Source: Ignavibacteria bacterium
GTDB taxonomy: Bacteria > Bacteroidota > Ignavibacteria > Kapaibacteriales > UBA961
Length of the DNA stretch: 64,000 nt
Reading direction: 5' to 3'
Assembly: GCA_016873735.1 (NCBI GenBank)
Contig: VGWD01000002.1
Location: forward strand, 124,001-188,000
Shown: in pieces, positions 1 through 7,257 of the stretch
Numbering within the stretch: position 1 is the stretch's first letter
Layout of the letters: each line of letters starts with the position of its first letter
Program-made: the position numbers and the translations under genes
Notes under the pieces: model-generated
Databases searched by the model: none
What the model saw: the letters and a program-made list of their open reading frames with translations, nothing else
Told to the model about the DNA's origin: nothing

Positions 1-1351
1 ATGATTTCAACATGCGATTTTTTAATGTTCCTGTTTGACCGGGCCGAGCCAAAGAGGCAAGAAAGTGTTCTTTATTCGGAGATCTATGCATTGCCGATAA
101 GAGCAATGTTTGTTGATAGGCACTAAGAAGATTCAATCTTGATAATCCGGATCCATCAACAATGGCGCATTGTTCAGGTATGATGCCGATCTTCGTGATG
201 AATTTTTTCATGCTTTCAGCACCTTTGGCAAATGAGCCCTCACCAAATTGTTCTTTTGCAATCGTTTTGAAGATCATTTCGGCTGCAAGATTGTGGCTTA
301 CTGTATTGATGATCGTGATGATTGATGACATTGGAGGGGATGTTATTTCGTGTATCGCTTTCAATCCGACATAGTCTATTGGTTCATTGAGCATTTCATT
401 CTTGAGCAAAGACCCACGAATCCTGATACCCATTTTCTCTAATCGTTGTTTGAATACATGTAAAAAGAACTGTACAGGATCATCAATACTTAAGCCAATG
501 GCAGACATAGCCTCTTCGGTTTTTATCATCATTCCCGGGTCGATCATTGAAATTGATCCCTGCATGTCAATCACTCCTGATCGAGGATCTGTATCGGAAT
601 CAATCAATGTTGGACTTCCCGTCGGGACTGTCATGACATTATTCACTATCCGAAGATAGGAATTATCGGGTATCATTGTCATGCGTGAATAATCACCTGA
701 TTTCAAACCCGGTCTGAATTGCATCTCCACTTTATTATCATGCAATGCAATTGCTGAAATAGGTGCAGAATATGGATAGGGAATATCATCAATAGCCCAG
801 CCCGGACCAAATATTTCATCATCAAAATAGGAATGATCAAGAATAATATTTCCTTTGATTGAAGTAATGCCCAATGAATCCAATTTCAGAGCGATATTAT
901 CAAGAATAATCAGTGGATCTTTCATGAAGTATAAACTCATGGTGGGATCACCGGAAGCACGGATGATGATATCACCATTGAGTTCGCCCGAAGTTTGTAT
1001 CTCTCCATCTATGTAAATGCGGGTGGCATACTTAAAGTCCGGTCCAAGTAATTCCAAAGCTACGGCAGTCGTGAACATCTTCATTGTTGAAGCAGGAATC
1101 AGCGAAGTATTTGCATGTTTTTTGTAGAATGTTTCGCCACTTTCGGGATGGATCACACATACTCCAACCGATGCATTGCCAAGTTCCGGCGCAGAAAGTA
1201 TCGCATCAATGTCTTCCTGCAATTGCTTCAAAGCATATGTCTGCCCATTGCTTGCTTTTTTGTCTATCTTATTAGTATCGAGTTTGATTGAAATGTTCAA
1301 AGCTTGGGCTTCAACGGATATGCCAAACAAGAGAAAGAAAATGAGAATCAT
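1..1351 (-). CDS. dacB: D-alanyl-D-alanine carboxypeptidase/endopeptidase (PBP4 family), partial
   Basis: Peptidase S13 (PBP4/DacB) removes the terminal D-Ala of peptidoglycan stem peptides and cuts cross-links in the periplasm. The 450 visible codons begin with a signal peptide (MILIFFLLFGISVEAQA). The SxxK motif is in SLIPASTMKMFT (Ser about residue 89) and the SxN motif is VSHNLAAE, far downstream, as expected for the large insert domain of this family. The KTG motif and C-terminus lie beyond base 1, so the gene is cut by the window, not broken. Its start overlaps the stop of the upstream gene by 4 bases (ATGA), so it is the last visible gene of a coupled set. No track of frame damage is seen. 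Confidence 0.93.
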   Translation of the reverse strand, partial: MILIFFLLFGISVEAQALNISIKLDTNKIDKKASNGQTYALKQLQEDIDAILSAPELGNASVGVCVIHPESGETFYKKHANTSLIPASTMKMFTTAVALELLGPDFKYATRIYIDGEIQTSGELNGDIIIRASGDPTMSLYFMKDPLIILDNIALKLDSLGITSIKGNIILDHSYFDDEIFGPGWAIDDIPYPYSAPISAIALHDNKVEMQFRPGLKSGDYSRMTMIPDNSYLRIVNNVMTVPTGSPTLIDSDTDPRSGVIDMQGSISMIDPGMMIKTEEAMSAIGLSIDDPVQFFLHVFKQRLEKMGIRIRGSLLKNEMLNEPIDYVGLKAIHEITSPPMSSIITIINTVSHNLAAEMIFKTIAKEQFGEGSFAKGAESMKKFITKIGIIPEQCAIVDGSGLSRLNLLSAYQQTLLLSAMHRSPNKEHFLASLARPGQTGTLKNRMLKS

Positions 1352-1941
1352 GATCTAAATTCCTTGAGCATAGTATGTGCAAATGCATATGCTTCATTTG
1401 TTTGTTTTGTATGAAGACATTCAATTGCTGCTTCTATGTCTTCCATCTCAACACCTACATGCAATGCTCCACGGATATGGGAAATCACTTGCTGCTTCCA
1501 TTGTCCCAAAGACAACATGCAAATGTTGATAAGCTCTCGTGTTTGAATATCCAAACCTGCTCTCGATAATGTTTTGCCATAGCCATCAATGATCATCCAC
1601 TCTGACAATTCAGGAGAAAATGAATGCATGCGTTTGTTCATCTTTTCGAAAACTGTTGTATAAATATCTCTGCATAATTTCTCACCCCTCTGTTTGAAGA
1701 TTTGTACATCATATTCCTGAATTGATGCCGGTGCTTCATTGTATACTTCATGTAACAATGATAAACCTTCAATCGAAGCCGGATAACCAGAAAATAAATG
1801 GATTTGAAGCAATGCCTCATATAAAGCAGCAAAAGGGATATGTGATTCCAAAGCATCTTGCATGAGTTTTCGAGCATTGCCTTTTTCATTGCAGGACATG
1901 GAGATTGTAATGTTCAGAATCAGATGTTGTTGTTGTGTCAT
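1348..1941 (-). CDS. Carboxymuconolactone decarboxylase-like (AhpD-fold) protein
   Basis: A 197-residue protein with the CMD/AhpD signature in its last 70 residues: a run of Leu/Ile, then GQWKQQVISHIRGALHVG, which resembles the HIRGAL..G motif of gamma-carboxymuconolactone decarboxylases. The peroxidatic CxxC pair of AhpD is not present, only a lone Cys (INICMLSLG), so a peroxidase role is doubtful. The first 100 residues are poorly conserved helices. I chose the ATG at 1941, which overlaps the rdgB stop as ATGA; a longer reading starting at 1989 would run deep into rdgB. It sits between a nucleotide-cleaning enzyme and dacB; its substrate cannot be told from the sequence. Confidence 0.75.
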   Translation of the reverse strand: MTQQQHLILNITISMSCNEKGNARKLMQDALESHIPFAALYEALLQIHLFSGYPASIEGLSLLHEVYNEAPASIQEYDVQIFKQRGEKLCRDIYTTVFEKMNKRMHSFSPELSEWMIIDGYGKTLSRAGLDIQTRELINICMLSLGQWKQQVISHIRGALHVGVEMEDIEAAIECLHTKQTNEAYAFAHTMLKEFRS

Positions 1942-2543
1942 GACTTTCCTTTCACATATGCTGCGAGTGTCTTTCCAAGTGCATGACATGCCCTTGCCCT
2001 ATGACTCATCGAATGTTTTGTCACGGAATCCATTTCGGCAAAAGTCATTGAACTTCCATCTGGTATGAAAAGTGGATCATAACCAAAGCCATTGTCACCT
2101 TTCTCTATTGTCGATATATGCCCTTCGCATATTCCATCAACGCTAATTGAGGTTTCATCATTCAAAAAGTGAAGTACAGTCCTGAATCGGGCGGATCTTT
2201 CTGATATTCCATGTAATTCTTGTAGCAATTTAGTTCTGTTTGCTACATCATTCCCGTGCTCTCCTGCATATCGCGCGCTTATCACCCCGGGAGCATTGTC
2301 AAGCGCATATACTTCCAATCCGGTATCATCAGCTATAACAGGCAGGGAGGTCATGGCGTGGAGAGCCTTTGCTTTCAAAAGAGCATTTTCCTCCAATGTA
2401 CTACCGGTTTCTTCGATTTCGGGAGGATTCCCTTTAAACCATGTTTTTTGAGATATGAGCGAAATGGGTAAACCAAATGATGAAAGAATTACTGATAACT
2501 CATCGATTTTATGTTGATTATTGGAAGCCAAAATGATTTGCAT
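1938..2543 (-). CDS. rdgB: Non-canonical purine NTP pyrophosphatase (RdgB/HAM1)
   Basis: Hydrolyses dITP, XTP and related deaminated purine nucleotides to monophosphates, keeping them out of DNA and RNA. The protein (201 aa, normal for the family) opens with MQIILASNNQHKIDEL, the nucleotide-binding SNNxxK motif, followed by ADDTGLEVYAL (metal-binding Asp) and FGYDPLF near residue 150. The start at 2543 is supported by GGGAGAAG about 9 bases upstream and a one-base TAATG overlap with the aminotransferase stop; an ATG five codons earlier lacks a ribosome site. Translationally coupled on both sides. Confidence 0.95.
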   Translation of the reverse strand: MQIILASNNQHKIDELSVILSSFGLPISLISQKTWFKGNPPEIEETGSTLEENALLKAKALHAMTSLPVIADDTGLEVYALDNAPGVISARYAGEHGNDVANRTKLLQELHGISERSARFRTVLHFLNDETSISVDGICEGHISTIEKGDNGFGYDPLFIPDGSSMTFAEMDSVTKHSMSHRARACHALGKTLAAYVKGKS

Positions 2544-3619
2544 TATCTTCTCCCGCATATTGAAATTAATGCTTTATGCAATGTATGGAGTTCACTCTGA
2601 GAATACTGTACCATATGTCCGATTCTAAAAACAGTATCATTCCAATCATCTTGACCGGGCGCCACCACAATTCCTTGTTCAAGCAATGACTTTATTATAA
2701 GTTTTGCATTATTATGATGAATGGCCGTGACACCCCGTGCATTGCCTGTGGCAGTGCAACCATTGATATTTTGTATCATTGCTTTAATGGATTCTGATTG
2801 AAGATGCAATGTTTCAAAATGTGAAGCATTCGCAAGGATTGACTTGCAAGACTTTTGAAGGGATGATAATATTGGTAAAGGAGGAGTAAAAAATGAAGTA
2901 TGATTCATCGAAGCAGAAAGCATTCCGGGAACATCATGAACCATACTCGGAAAAATCATGGATTCTTCCGCATACATGGATGCTTTATCAATTGCTCTTT
3001 CACTTAATGCCAGTATACATGCACCGGGCGGACAAGCTAGTCCTTTTTGAGAAGCGGTAAAAAGACAATCAATTCCAAATTCAGTCATATTGATTGTTTC
3101 AATTCCAATGCTGCTCACAGCATCAACAATAATCAAGGTGTCGGGGGATACAGAACGAATGATGTCGCAATAGTCTTTCAAGGGGACAGTAATTGCCGTA
3201 GAAGTCTCTGTATGTGTGATCCAAATTGATTGAAAGGTATATTCATCAAGAGCACTCCGTAGATCATCAATTGAAGTGTAAGTACCCCATGGACTTTTCA
3301 ATGACATCACATTATGTCCGAACATTCTTCCGAGTTCTGCCCAACGCGATGAAAAACGTCCCTGAACCAAAACCAATACATTCGAAAGAAAAGGGACAAG
3401 TCCACGCATGCTGATTTCAGCTCCGGTAGTTCCGGAACCAGGGCCGATGATTATTGGAGTATTTGTCCCGATGATATTCTGCAAGCAGGAATTCACCTCG
3501 CGGTGCACTTTGGTGAAATCCGCGGTTTTATGATACTGAAGATCATGCATCGCATATTGGACTTCATCCCTAACAGGGACTGGGCCGGGAGTGAAATGAA
3601 GTTGATGTTGAACGAACAT
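2543..3619 (-). CDS. Class V PLP-dependent aminotransferase (alanine-glyoxylate type)
   Basis: A 358-residue fold-type I aminotransferase. It begins FTPGPVPV, typical of serine-pyruvate/alanine-glyoxylate aminotransferases and soluble hydrogenase 42 kDa-like proteins. IIVDAVSSIG holds the PLP Asp and TASQKGLACPPG holds the Schiff-base lysine (about residue 194). Amino donor and acceptor cannot be assigned; candidates are alanine-glyoxylate, serine-glyoxylate or phosphoserine-like substrates. It is the first gene of the minus-strand set aminotransferase-rdgB-CMD-dacB. A TAnnTTTG box lies 26 bases upstream of the start. Confidence 0.88.
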   Translation of the reverse strand: MFVQHQLHFTPGPVPVRDEVQYAMHDLQYHKTADFTKVHREVNSCLQNIIGTNTPIIIGPGSGTTGAEISMRGLVPFLSNVLVLVQGRFSSRWAELGRMFGHNVMSLKSPWGTYTSIDDLRSALDEYTFQSIWITHTETSTAITVPLKDYCDIIRSVSPDTLIIVDAVSSIGIETINMTEFGIDCLFTASQKGLACPPGACILALSERAIDKASMYAEESMIFPSMVHDVPGMLSASMNHTSFFTPPLPILSSLQKSCKSILANASHFETLHLQSESIKAMIQNINGCTATGNARGVTAIHHNNAKLIIKSLLEQGIVVAPGQDDWNDTVFRIGHMVQYSQSELHTLHKALISICGRR

Positions 3620-3644
3620 TTGAACTGTTGAAAAGAGTATATTG

Positions 3645-3652
3645 CAAAGTTA
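3645..3652 (-). promoter_or_regulatory. Candidate -7 element (TAACTTTG) for the aminotransferase-rdgB-dacB set
   Basis: Exact match to the Bacteroidota -7 consensus TAnnTTTG on the minus strand, ending 26 bases before the aminotransferase ATG. No clear -33 TTTG is seen at the usual distance, so this rests on the -7 box and its position alone. Confidence 0.4.
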
Positions 3653-3684
3653 TCGTTTTGATTTCATTTATGGTATGTGATATC

Positions 3685-4407
3685 ATGCAAATTGCAAACT
3701 CGGTCATTTTCATTACCGGCGCTTCATCGGGCATAGGGCTATCTTTGACTCAACAATTTCTTGAAAAAGGTGCATCAGTTTGTGCCTTTTCTAGGCGAGG
3801 CATGTCCAAAGAGCTCAAAGATGCATATCCCGATGCATTACTCGACATAAAAGGCGATATATCGAACATTGAGGATATACAATCAAGTATGCAGGCAACT
3901 AGTCAAACTTTTGGTGGATTGCATATTGTGGTGGCAAATGCCGGTATTGCTCATTTCGATGATCTTGCTGTAACCGACCCTGAGATTGCAAAAGCAATGG
4001 TGCTCACCAATGTGCTAGGCATGTTTTACACGCTGCATGGAGCATACCCTCTCTTGCAAAAAAACACAGGACCCCGAACAGTTGTGGGCATTCATTCCAT
4101 AGCAGCAACCACCATTTTTGAAGGTGCATCTGTTTATTCTGCCACTAAAGCCGGTACACTTGCCATGCTTCGAGCTTTCAGAGAAGAAGCCAGAAAAGAT
4201 GGTATCAGCGTGCTGGATGTATTGCCGGGCGCAACGCGTACGGGAATTTGGACAACAGAAATGTTGACCGAACGCGGAAAAGACATGATGCATCCGGATT
4301 CCATTGCTCGCATCATCATAAATGCGCTGGAACAAAGTAGAAATAATGAAGATGCGATCACTCATGTTGATGAACTTGTCATCAGGCCCTGGATTGGAAA
4401 TTTATGA
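3685..4407 (+). CDS. Short-chain dehydrogenase/reductase
   Basis: A 240-residue classical SDR. It has the Rossmann motif TGASSGIG near the N-terminus, the NAG motif (VANAGIAHF) and the catalytic YSATK. This is an NAD(P)-dependent oxidoreductase of unknown substrate. I chose the ATG at 3685 because the Rossmann strand follows directly (IFITGASSG); earlier starts add a non-conserved leader and none has a good ribosome site. It is a lone plus-strand gene among minus-strand genes, ending 3 bases from the convergent glycosyltransferase, so its transcript may run antisense into that gene. Confidence 0.85.
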   Translation: MQIANSVIFITGASSGIGLSLTQQFLEKGASVCAFSRRGMSKELKDAYPDALLDIKGDISNIEDIQSSMQATSQTFGGLHIVVANAGIAHFDDLAVTDPEIAKAMVLTNVLGMFYTLHGAYPLLQKNTGPRTVVGIHSIAATTIFEGASVYSATKAGTLAMLRAFREEARKDGISVLDVLPGATRTGIWTTEMLTERGKDMMHPDSIARIIINALEQSRNNEDAITHVDELVIRPWIGNL

Positions 4408-4410
4408 AGA

Positions 4411-5502
4411 TCATACCATGGTTTGAAGTTCAGCGCAAGCTTTAATCACATTTTCAGGGGAGATGTCCTTCACCGTTTGTGTCTCTGAATACACAGCTCG
4501 ATGAGGAACGCCATAAGGAAGCCACTCTTCTTTTGCTTTATCGGGCAAAAAACAATAAAGTCCGATCATTGGACATTGTGCAGCACTTCCAATATGCAAA
4601 AATCCTGTATCGGGGGAAATGCCCCATGCAGCATGTTTCAAAGCCTCTCCAATTTCCAAGACATGTCTATTGAATGGATAATGTCGAATATTCTCGAATC
4701 CTTGCATTATGCTGTTCAACATTTCAGAATCAGTGCTCAAACCAAATAATAATGCTTGCTTTCCATTCTGAAGCAAATAATCGACCAATATGCGATAGGA
4801 TGAACTATTCCAGCGATTACGTTCCTGCCCGACAGATACATTGATGGCAATGTAATTATTCTCCTCAATACCTAATTCCCTTAATGTATTCAGAGCATTC
4901 TCAGCAAACTGTTGGGAAGAAGGAAGTATTGCTCGGGCATCATGTTCTTGGCGGAGAATTCCAAATGTTTCAGATCCGAGTGCGAGCATTTTATCCGACA
5001 TGGATCTCATATTAGCGGCTTGCTTTGATTGAGATGAATAATATATCGCATATTGATCGCCTGCAAACACTGAGCTACTTACTGTATGCTTCCCTGATAA
5101 CAATGCGGTGAGAATGCCGTTTTTTGATGCTTGGGATGTCAGGCAATTCACGATGATGTCGAAATCCATTGAACGAAATTTTCGTAATTCTTTCAAATGA
5201 AGAAGCGGTGCATGTAATATCGACTTATCTACGATGTGAATTACATCGATGAAATCACAATGTTCTATGATGGAAACATTTGCTTTTGTGCACATAATAT
5301 GCAATTCCATAAGCGGAAAATGTTCCTTTACCATAAGCAGCATGGGCAATGTGCTGATCATGTCACCCAAAGCATCATGCCGTAAGAACAATGCCTTTGT
5401 TCCATTGCTTACGATGAATGGAAATGTCGCGGGATTTGGCGAGAATATCACTTTGGCCATTGCATTCCCAATGGAACGTACATATTGAATTAATCTATTC
5501 AT
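4411..5502 (-). CDS. Glycosyltransferase family 9 (heptosyltransferase-like)
   Basis: A 363-residue GT-B enzyme of the ADP-heptose:LPS heptosyltransferase family. Support: FLRHDALGDMISTLP near the N-terminus (the RxDxLGD motif), SVGQERNRWNSSSY at the second-domain entry, and SPDTGFLHIGSAAQCPMIGL, the donor-binding motif near the C-terminus. It likely adds a sugar to lipopolysaccharide core or a related glycan at the cytoplasmic membrane; the sugar is unknown. Its ATG overlaps the stop of the upstream GT2 gene by 4 bases, so the two probably work on the same glycan. Confidence 0.9.
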   Translation of the reverse strand: MNRLIQYVRSIGNAMAKVIFSPNPATFPFIVSNGTKALFLRHDALGDMISTLPMLLMVKEHFPLMELHIMCTKANVSIIEHCDFIDVIHIVDKSILHAPLLHLKELRKFRSMDFDIIVNCLTSQASKNGILTALLSGKHTVSSSVFAGDQYAIYYSSQSKQAANMRSMSDKMLALGSETFGILRQEHDARAILPSSQQFAENALNTLRELGIEENNYIAINVSVGQERNRWNSSSYRILVDYLLQNGKQALLFGLSTDSEMLNSIMQGFENIRHYPFNRHVLEIGEALKHAAWGISPDTGFLHIGSAAQCPMIGLYCFLPDKAKEEWLPYGVPHRAVYSETQTVKDISPENVIKACAELQTMV

Positions 5503-6380
5503 CGCCGTAATTCATAATTTCTATATTCAAAGATTCTTTTGCCTGTCAAGCGCTCAAAAGCATCGCAGACAGCAACTGCGAGAGGACGCTGTATCGATCG
5601 GGAGGGATCAAAAGCAGATGTCCATTGAGCATCTTCTGAAATTTTAACCAGCATGCATTTCGGATGAGTTCCTGAAAAGCGTTTCAATTCATAGCAAGCG
5701 GGAAATTCTTCTGATGTGGGAAGATGTTCTTCGAGCCAAGCATCATCATGATAAAGTCTTCCAAAAGCAGCTTGTTTTTTTACATAAGCTGTGGGATTGC
5801 GAACCCAACCATAATGATATACATATGCTTCGCATTGCATGACTCTAAGTTTTCGATATGAATCCTTGTCAATGTGCATGCGAAATCCCTGAGCATCTCT
5901 CCATGAGGTGACATGTGCATTCCGTTTGAATGCGCGTATTTCTTGTCGATACCATTGTCTACCGACACCAACATACTCATAGCTGCCAAAAAAGTGATGA
6001 TAATGAAACAATAAACCATCAATCTCGGGTCTGTTATCAGCTTCTTTCATGGAGTTCAGGATTGCTTGCATATCCTGCTCATGCAACACTTCATCCGCTT
6101 GCAAATAGAGAATCCAATCACCAGTGCAGGCATTCAGGGCTATATTTGTTTGTTGGGCTAATATTTGACCCCCTTCACGAAGATTATCATCCCAAATCGT
6201 CTCGATTATCACAATCCTTGGATCTTGAAGTGATTGTATATAGGACAAAGTATCGTCTTCTGAATTCCCAATGGCAATAACCACCTCATCACAGATGGAT
6301 AGAAGAGAATTGAGGGATTCTCTTACAGGATAGCCCAGCATAAAGCCATTTCTTACAAATGTACAACCGCTTATGGTCAT
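5499..6380 (-). CDS. Glycosyltransferase family 2
   Basis: A 293-residue GT-A enzyme. It opens TISGCTFVRNGFMLGYP, typical of GT2 proteins of the TPR/SunS-like branch (N-terminal CTFVRNG), then has CDEVVIAIGNSEDDT (nucleotide-sugar binding) and GDWILYLQADEVLHEQ, where the catalytic DxD appears as QADEV. First gene of a two-gene unit with the GT9 enzyme downstream. The donor and acceptor are unknown; surface polysaccharide or LPS modification is the likely role by context. Confidence 0.87.
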   Translation of the reverse strand: MTISGCTFVRNGFMLGYPVRESLNSLLSICDEVVIAIGNSEDDTLSYIQSLQDPRIVIIETIWDDNLREGGQILAQQTNIALNACTGDWILYLQADEVLHEQDMQAILNSMKEADNRPEIDGLLFHYHHFFGSYEYVGVGRQWYRQEIRAFKRNAHVTSWRDAQGFRMHIDKDSYRKLRVMQCEAYVYHYGWVRNPTAYVKKQAAFGRLYHDDAWLEEHLPTSEEFPACYELKRFSGTHPKCMLVKISEDAQWTSAFDPSRSIQRPLAVAVCDAFERLTGKRIFEYRNYELRR

Positions 6381-6445
6381 GAATAGTCCAATGAGATAAT
6401 GTCAAATCTCTACAATTGATATCAATCTATTTCAATGAAAAATCA

Positions 6446-6453
6446 TAGTTTTG
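6446..6453 (+). promoter_or_regulatory. Candidate -7 element (TAGTTTTG)
   Basis: Exact TAnnTTTG match, 33 bases before the ATG of the T9SS cargo gene, in the 106-base divergent gap. The opposite GT2 gene has no exact match. Confidence 0.4.
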
Positions 6454-6486
6454 TTTTGAATCAATCACTAATCACCTCATAAATCC

Positions 6487-7206
6487 ATGAACTTATCACT
6501 TCTTACCATATTGCTATGCCTCTTGATCGGATCAGGAACAGCATTTTCTCAACAGAATAGTTATGCCATCTCACCAAAGACAATCGACGTGAAATGGGAT
6601 TATACAGAAGATCTGGATATGAGAGCATTTATATCCAGTAATTCGATATTGAATCAGGATATCGAATATACGGTCATTGCACTTGATATTCCTGCCCAAT
6701 GGCTGGAACATGTCATCACGCAATTCTGTGACATACAATCTTGCTATGATTTTCGTTGGTTTAAATTGGGTGATAAAAAAGAAATGAAATTGCCATCAGG
6801 ATCGAAAAATGCAATCATGAAGGTAGATTTCTTATTACCAATGGATACAAGTATCACCATTCAACCTGGTTCAGCAGAAATTGCTCTTGGGTTTAATCTC
6901 AAAGGGGAACCGATGAGCGACACACTCAGATTTATGGTGAACCGTCCGGCAACCGGTATTGCCGAGATTGAAAATCATTCCAAACTGTTGGTGAAGTCAT
7001 TGTCAAATCAACATGTGAGTATAACTCATGCGGATGGAATTGCAAAAGTGTTGATGTATGACCTTCAAGGAAATCTCATTGATCAATATGATTGTGACAA
7101 TTCCCAATTGGCTTTAATATCATTGGAACATGTTACTCGAGGCGCTTATGGAATTCGAGTGATCACCAGAAATGGTAGGGAATACTCAACCATTCATGTG
7201 CAATGA
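6487..7206 (+). CDS. Secreted protein with T9SS type A sorting domain
   Basis: A 239-residue exported protein of unknown function. Residues 1-21 form a signal peptide ending in GTAFSQ. The middle 130 residues are beta-rich with two Cys pairs (CDIQSC) and no family I recognise. The last 80 residues have the T9SS type A layout: VLMYDLQGNLIDQYD, then LEHVTRGAYGIRVITRNGRE, a final Ig-like sorting domain removed or modified on export. It is predicted to be carried across the outer membrane by T9SS. Single-gene unit with its own candidate promoter and a strong terminator. Confidence 0.8.
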   Translation: MNLSLLTILLCLLIGSGTAFSQQNSYAISPKTIDVKWDYTEDLDMRAFISSNSILNQDIEYTVIALDIPAQWLEHVITQFCDIQSCYDFRWFKLGDKKEMKLPSGSKNAIMKVDFLLPMDTSITIQPGSAEIALGFNLKGEPMSDTLRFMVNRPATGIAEIENHSKLLVKSLSNQHVSITHADGIAKVLMYDLQGNLIDQYDCDNSQLALISLEHVTRGAYGIRVITRNGREYSTIHVQ

Positions 7207-7230
7207 TTCAATGTAACAAAGTGAATAATC

Positions 7231-7257
7231 AAACCCGGGCTTGGCTCGGGTTTTTTT
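7231..7257 (+). terminator. Rho-independent terminator
   Basis: ACCCGGGC-TTG-GCTCGGGT forms an 8-pair stem (one G-U) followed by TTTTTTT, 25 bases after the plus-strand stop. It overlaps the stop codon of the convergent GH2-like gene. Read on the minus strand it lacks a T-tract. Confidence 0.9.

Noticed and set aside
162-659. Two plus-strand open frames (70 and 90 codons)
   Set aside because: They lie wholly antisense to dacB, whose frame carries all catalytic motifs.
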